Positions 14,601 through 14,848 of a stretch of 14,848 bases of DNA are shown piece after piece (the stretch's first letter is position 1; each line of letters opens with the position of its first letter). The stretch covers positions 1 through 14,848 of the forward strand of contig WQUP01000064.1 in NCBI GenBank assembly GCA_009782015.1. Direction: 5' to 3'. A program made the position numbers and the translations under genes. The notes below the pieces were generated by a model that searched no databases, was not told the origin of the DNA, and saw only the letters and a program-made list of their open reading frames with translations. This stretch comes from Endomicrobiia bacterium. GTDB taxonomy: Bacteria; Elusimicrobiota; Endomicrobiia; Endomicrobiales; Endomicrobiaceae.

Positions 14601-14848
14601 AGTCGGGCGCATCCTCATTCACGGCGCTTGCGGGAACAACTGTACAGGGCGGAACATACGGCACGCTTTGCGCTGACAACGTAGTTTTGGACGGAGCGAC
14701 ATTAGACATAGCGGGCAGGCAGGCGTTTGCGGCGTCGGGGCACTACAACACATTTGTCATTGACCCGTCAACGCTTTCCATGAACGGCACAAACGTAATT
14801 TTTAACACATACCTCGGCGACGACAGCTCTCCGAGCGATCTGTTGATA
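11615..14848 (+). CDS. Large Pmp/autotransporter-like beta-helix surface protein (3' end outside window)
   Basis: Probable secreted or surface-exposed adhesin. The frame is open from ATG 11615 to the window end (1078 codons, no stop), so the protein is incomplete. AAAGGGAGAA at 11601-11610 supports the start. Residues 1-27 form a clear signal peptide: a Lys-rich start, a hydrophobic core and likely cleavage after Ala27 (NSWA before QS). Residues about 30-390 are Gly/Asn/Thr-rich beta-helix-like sequence. Residues 394-883 hold regular repeats with 14 GGAI motifs and many LSNNTA/LTGNTA motifs, similar to chlamydial Pmp repeats (GGAI and FxxN). The last visible part (about 960-1078) resembles the passenger-to-barrel region of pertactin-type autotransporters, ending in LGDDSSPSDLLI. 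A C-terminal beta-barrel would therefore be expected just downstream. Role in attachment is inferred. Confidence 0.85.
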   Translation, partial: MKKHKSKILSLAVSCAFLVTIVANSWAQSYNVSAGGSFSGSSVPAAPADGDTINLQGATATGDVAVTLPVTGTTGVLNIISAPAAGSIVTISGITTPLFANSAANTNLTVNLTGGNLTFTGSNVSGNGGVFYSAGSDLTINLSGGSVLTFMNNTSNINLSPYKAGAAISGAGNVTVAGSINLSNNTVTFANAVQGGGGAVYAENNATLGVTGGSSVISGNTTNGSGGGAGIYAYNGNVTLNGDWTVNGNNGMQYKGAITSQFGSVVVNGNLSADGNTAGSAAVISASKSVTAGVVGGSSLLTNNVAGGSAGAISGGQDVTLLGNWTIEHNSAGRGVGAVNSGASITIGDVGGVSTLSYNVAQAYGGYGGALAAGVNVTLNGDWTVSYNKGYIAGGAIVAITGDVAVNGSLSADNNTVDGNGGLIYARNNINITGDAILTGNTATDEGGALFARDGTVNLGGAGATITLADNTADYCGGAIFSNTGAVTIGGEGATILLSGNTATTGNGGAIYANNYITLNGDVTATENAAGGGGGAIEGEGNVTINGTVTLSNNTAVTFGGAVGTTGTGGNIIFNGDVTAVGNTAGDLGGAIASVNGDVAIGGEGATAILSDNTSAYSSGGAIYALTNVNITGDSALTGNRAFAYGGAICAYQGSVSIGGAGATSTISNNTVDYYGGAIFAGTGVTITGNAALENNTAAYGGAIFAYDNVSIGEAGATSALTGNSASNGYGGAIFTYKDVTISGNSAVTGNSAVYSGGTVYGGAICAYGSVVMGGNGTTTELSNNTATNGYGGAIFAVTGVTVSGNSIITNNTAIFGGAIMTLGTTSNVTIGAAGTTTTLSNNTATAGSGGGIYSAGTVTVIGALTAENNTSAGNGGAIMVEKDLALNATNGNFTFSGNTDSAGANAIYLYNTGGAAAATLNAAGGDIIFYDPIANNAANGLVTINKTGAGMVSFDGDKLGAGNTSLIYGNTTVSAGTFEISNNAAYGALGADAGQSGASSFTALAGTTVQGGTYGTLCADNVVLDGATLDIAGRQAFAASGHYNTFVIDPSTLSMNGTNVIFNTYLGDDSSPSDLLI
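12794..14263 (+). repeat. Pmp-like GGAI repeat array inside the adhesin
   Basis: Two half-units alternate. One has the form VTIGGAGAT..LSNNTA..GGAI, the other VTISGNSAVTGN.A..GGAI. Each is about 22-28 residues, suggesting successive coils of a right-handed beta-helix. By eye there are 14 GGAI plus variants such as GGAL, GGAV and GGGI. GGCGGCGC-rich DNA recurs at each unit and could permit recombination between units. Confidence 0.85.

Noticed and set aside
11695..14709. Several long minus-strand open frames opposite the adhesin (Pro/Ala/Val-rich)
   Set aside because: They are shadows of the Gly/Asn/Thr/Ala-rich repeats; the + strand frame has signal peptide, ribosome-binding site and motifs.

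Overview
The window (about 14.8 kb, all recognised genes on the + strand) looks like a chromosomal segment of a Gram-negative, diderm bacterium. Moderate GC, frequent ATA/AGA codons, a GH57 glucan enzyme beside a mannose-family PTS, and a large Pmp/autotransporter-type surface protein would fit an Elusimicrobiota/Endomicrobium-like lineage. That placement is an impression, not a result of any search.

Layout. Positions 1-1748 hold the 3' part of a GH57 4-alpha-glucanotransferase/amylase. Positions 1897-5506 hold a sugar PTS block: EIIC, EIID, HPr and Enzyme I. HPr carries both His15 and Ser46, so it could serve transport and HprK-type regulation; EIIA and EIIB are not in the window. Positions 5614-7404 encode LepA (EF4) and 7545-8321 signal peptidase I (LepB). 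Positions 8432-8851 and 8965-9897 encode an NfeD-like membrane protein and its usual partner, an SPFH/paraslipin (QmcA-like) protein. A strong hairpin terminator follows, then hemW (9960-11045). A 569-nt gap with a possible promoter, two matched mini-hairpins, a CACAG microsatellite and an intrinsic terminator precedes a large autotransporter-like adhesin (11615 to the window end, unfinished).

The most unusual content is between the genes. From 1749 to 8952 every gap longer than about 50 nt is filled by a composite palindromic element. Each consists of degenerate 7- or 8-bp purine-rich tandem units (for example AGTTTGG/AGTTTGA or GATGCGAA/GATGCGAG) facing their own reverse complement around a short centre. 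Two pairs of these elements are near-identical inverted copies that bracket a single gene: E1/E2 around the EIIC gene and E5/E6 around nfeD. E1 and E2 also carry nested perfect mini-hairpins, one of which has changed sequence but kept its stem. The adhesin upstream region repeats the theme with a 5-bp unit and two mini-hairpins whose stems differ by compensatory changes. I do not recognise this element family. It is the best candidate here for something undescribed: a spreading or template-switch-generated repeat that places genes between inverted copies.
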